This document shows, piece after piece, positions 62,403-64,000 of a DNA stretch of 64,000 bases. The stretch spans positions 1 through 64,000 of the forward strand of contig CACJQQ010000004.1 in the NCBI GenBank assembly GCA_902595625.1. The letters are read 5' to 3'. The notes under the pieces were generated by a model. That model searched no databases. It saw nothing but the letters and a program-made list of their open reading frames with translations, and had not been told where the DNA came from. This DNA is from an uncultured Pelagibacteraceae bacterium (GTDB lineage: Bacteria > Pseudomonadota > Alphaproteobacteria > Pelagibacterales > Pelagibacteraceae). Numbering within the stretch: position 1 is the stretch's first letter; the number at the start of each line of letters is the position of its first letter. Both the position numbers and the translations under genes were made by a program.

Positions 62403-62975
62403 TTATAAAAGCCGGCTAAATATTTTAGCCGGCTTTTTTTTTACTTCAGATAAAAGAGCGAACCCTTCTCCAAAAGTATTATTTAACTGATTTAAATTAT
62501 TAGTTTTAATCCCTCCAAGAGGAATTAGTTTATTAGATATCTTTGAAAAAAAATTAAATTTTATCACTCCTAAAAAAGAAGATTTTTTATCATAATCAAC
62601 TAAAAATAGTTTAGATAATAAAATCGTGTCACAACCCTGCTTAACCTTATCTGAAATTTCTCTTAGATTATGAGCCGAACCAATAATTCTAAAATTAAGT
62701 TTTTTATAATTAAGGAATCTTAAATTCTTATTGTGAGAAGATAGATATATTCCATCTGATTTAAGTAAAATTGCTAAATTAATATCATTTGAGACATAAA
62801 ATTTTATTGCTTTTGCTTTACAATTACGTCTGAAACTCAATAAATCACGCAATTTATCTATTTTGTTATTATTTCTGTAAATTATAAAAAATTTATCACG
62901 TTTTTTTATGTTTTTTAAATCTATATCTTTGATATTTTCAATTATTAAAAAATACTTATTTTTAAAAATGAACAT
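62403..62975 (-). CDS. ThiE/TenI-like protein (divergent thiamine phosphate synthase family)
   Basis: TIM-barrel protein of 190 aa in the thiamine monophosphate synthase/TenI family. FYVSNDINLAILLKSDGIYLSS corresponds to the ThiE 'NDR...DGxHLGQ' region but lacks the Arg and the Gly-Gln. RIIGSAHNLREISDKVKQGCDTILLSKL and IPLGGIKTNNLNQL match the second half. With those residues missing, thiamine phosphate synthase activity is doubtful. Its last 12 codons are read from the DNA of the porin terminator. The ATG abuts that of divergent yggS. Confidence 0.7.
   Translation of the reverse strand: MFIFKNKYFLIIENIKDIDLKNIKKRDKFFIIYRNNNKIDKLRDLLSFRRNCKAKAIKFYVSNDINLAILLKSDGIYLSSHNKNLRFLNYKKLNFRIIGSAHNLREISDKVKQGCDTILLSKLFLVDYDKKSSFLGVIKFNFFSKISNKLIPLGGIKTNNLNQLNNTFGEGFALLSEVKKKPAKIFSRLL
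62407..62442 (+). terminator. Intrinsic terminator of the porin gene
   Basis: A 14-bp perfect stem (AAAAGCCGGCTAAA / TTTAGCCGGCTTTT) with a 3-base loop is followed by a T-run to 62442, starting 20 bases after the porin stop. Because A-runs flank the other side it is nearly bidirectional. It lies entirely within the 3' end of the opposite-strand ThiE/TenI-like gene. Confidence 0.93.
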
Positions 62976-63632
62976 ATGAACACAATAGTTGATAGATTTG
63001 AAAAAATAAAATTGAAAATATCTTCTCTAAAACCAATTAAGCCAGTTAATATTATAGCTGTAAGTAAAACTTTTACACTAGATTATATTAATCCTTTGAT
63101 AAGTCATGGACACCTACATTTTGGTGAAAATAAGGTACAGGAGGCAATTGCAAAATGGTCAGGTCCAAAAAAAGAAAACCAGAATTTAAAATTACATATG
63201 GTCGGTAAACTACAAAGTAACAAAGCCAAAGATGCAGTAAAACTTTTTGATTATATTCACTCTGTAGATAATCAAAAACTAGCTGATGCTCTATCGAAGC
63301 ACCAATTGAATTTGAATAAAAAATTAAATTATTTTATTCAAGTCAATCTAGGTAATGAAATACAAAAATCAGGAATCCCAGTCGGCGAACTTGAAGCTTT
63401 TTATAATTATTGTGTAAATGAAAAAAATCTCAAAATTATAGGTTTAATGATAATACCTCCTTTAGAGGATAATGCTGAAAAGTATTTTAAAACGCTTGCG
63501 GAGTTGAATAAAAGTATGGCGCTTGCACATACAAGTATGGGTATGTCTGCTGATTATTTAGAGGCAGTAAAACATGGATCAACATTTGTAAGAATTGGAA
63601 GTTCTATTTTTGGTTCTAGATCAAAACCTTAG
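62976..63632 (+). CDS. yggS: PLP homeostasis protein YggS (PLPBP family)
   Basis: Pyridoxal-5'-phosphate-binding regulator of B6 and amino acid balance (218 aa). It has INPLISHGHLHFGENKVQEAIAKW, the earlier VNIIAVSKTFTLD with the PLP lysine, HMVGKLQSNKAKDAV, IQVNLGNEIQKSGI, and the late SMGMSADYLEAVKHGSTFVRIGSSIFG. The ATG touches the ATG of the divergent ThiE/TenI-like gene (CATATG at 62973-62978), so its promoter must lie in that gene. Confidence 0.94.
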   Translation: MNTIVDRFEKIKLKISSLKPIKPVNIIAVSKTFTLDYINPLISHGHLHFGENKVQEAIAKWSGPKKENQNLKLHMVGKLQSNKAKDAVKLFDYIHSVDNQKLADALSKHQLNLNKKLNYFIQVNLGNEIQKSGIPVGELEAFYNYCVNEKNLKIIGLMIIPPLEDNAEKYFKTLAELNKSMALAHTSMGMSADYLEAVKHGSTFVRIGSSIFGSRSKP

Positions 63633-64000
63633 TGTATCTTTTTAAATCTTTCGCAATTTTTAAAAGATGAGTTTTCTTAACTGCTACACATCCCTCGGTT
63701 TTTTTATAATTTTTTTTGGCAACATGAATAAAAATAGCACTACCTTTATTTTTAACTATGGGATTCATATTATAATTTAAGACCATTATAATATCGTAGA
63801 TATTTTCTTTTTTATAAAGTTTTTCATGTTTATATGCAGTCGGCAATTTTATAAGTTTGTTATATTGTTTTGAATTAGGGTCATCGCACCAACCCATTTT
63901 TCTTGTGATTATAATTTTTTTAATTTTAGTTCGAATTTTAACTCTATCCTTTCTATACAAAATGTACTTAATCTTATATTTACCTTTAGGTGTTATTAAA
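63616..64000 (-). CDS. L,D-transpeptidase (YkuD)-like protein, partial at the right edge
   Basis: The frame stays open through 64000 with no stop, so the N-terminus is missing; a TTG at 63960 is not the real start. The catalytic YkuD core is visible: GWCDDPNSKQYNKLIKLP, VLNYNMNPIVKNKGSAIFIHVA with the active-site His, and KKTEGCVAVKKTHL with the nucleophile Cys. Proteins of this type form 3-3 crosslinks or anchor proteins to peptidoglycan. This short GWCDDP subgroup is common in alphaproteobacteria with unproven roles. It overlaps yggS by 17 bp. Confidence 0.85.
   Translation of the reverse strand, partial: LITPKGKYKIKYILYRKDRVKIRTKIKKIIITRKMGWCDDPNSKQYNKLIKLPTAYKHEKLYKKENIYDIIMVLNYNMNPIVKNKGSAIFIHVAKKNYKKTEGCVAVKKTHLLKIAKDLKRYTKVLI

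Noticed and set aside
1-64000. Insertion sequences, prophage, CRISPR arrays, toxin-antitoxin or defence islands
   Set aside because: No transposase, integrase, phage structural or Cas motifs, no spaced direct-repeat array, and no accessory region; the gene content is core metabolism throughout.

Overview
The window is a strongly A+T-rich, densely packed chromosomal segment of an alphaproteobacterium, most likely the SAR11 clade (Pelagibacterales, 'Candidatus Pelagibacter'-like). The case rests on low G+C, Lys/Asn/Ile-rich proteins, gaps of a few bases or 1-40 bp overlaps between most genes, convergent genes overlapping at their stops, and alphaproteobacterial gene orders: hemE | ppsR-maf-aroE-coaE-dnaQ-secB-fxsA, mnmE-mnmG-rsmG-parA-parB, hisB-hisH-hisA-hisF-hisE, ccmC-D-E-F-G-H and rpe-heparinase-purH. 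I saw no insertion sequence, prophage, CRISPR array or rRNA operon. No gene-free stretch exceeds 300 bases. The longest gaps are 35898-36168, 61086-61318, 24354-24549 and 10754-10930, and each is described below.

Region by region. 1-10753 (minus strand) is one long run: cytochrome c maturation (ccmCDEFGH), a PagL-like outer membrane protein, an FMN-dependent alpha-hydroxyacid dehydrogenase (lldD-like), a class I aminotransferase and glycolate oxidase glcD-glcE-glcF, with glcF cut by the left edge. Together the last genes suggest oxidation of glycolate/lactate, possibly with transamination of glyoxylate to glycine. 10754-20051 holds hspQ, yciB, a DUF2794 gene, a Bax inhibitor-like membrane protein, an aldo/keto reductase, an IalB-like secreted protein, argG, a PsiE-like protein, folD, yggT, an MscS channel and hemD-hemC. 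20106-31314 holds tsaD, an EVE-domain gene, an acetyl-CoA synthetase with a remarkable lysine-rich N-terminal tail, an acetate-type Na+/solute symporter pair with its own terminator, rpe, a heparinase II/III-like protein, purH and phhB. A tRNA-Gly(GCC) with a good sigma70-type promoter lies just upstream of phhB.

31503-47325 includes rho, hemJ-hemH-hemE and, on the far side of a 271-bp very A+T-rich gap, ppsR-maf-aroE-coaE-dnaQ-secB-fxsA. This matches the order around the Caulobacter replication origin, so 35898-36168 is the best oriC candidate. It contains an array of TTATNAACA-type 9-mers that resemble DnaA boxes. TimA-like, Smr, hslVU, the his operon, a HIT protein and a GNAT enzyme follow. 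47322-64000 holds lolA-ftsK, a Ubi-type monooxygenase, mnmE-mnmG-rsmG-parA-parB with two parS-like sites inside rsmG, holA-lptE-leuS-DUF3576, a major porin, a ThiE/TenI-like gene, yggS and a right-truncated L,D-transpeptidase-like gene.

The most useful leads are the origin-like gap with its variant DnaA-box-like array, the parS pair inside rsmG, the histone-like lysine tail on acetyl-CoA synthetase, an unidentified structured element upstream of ccmC, an 18-bp perfect palindrome before the symporter, and regulatory signals embedded in coding sequence around the porin/thiE-like/yggS genes. All functional assignments come from reading motifs and gene order by eye. No database search was run.
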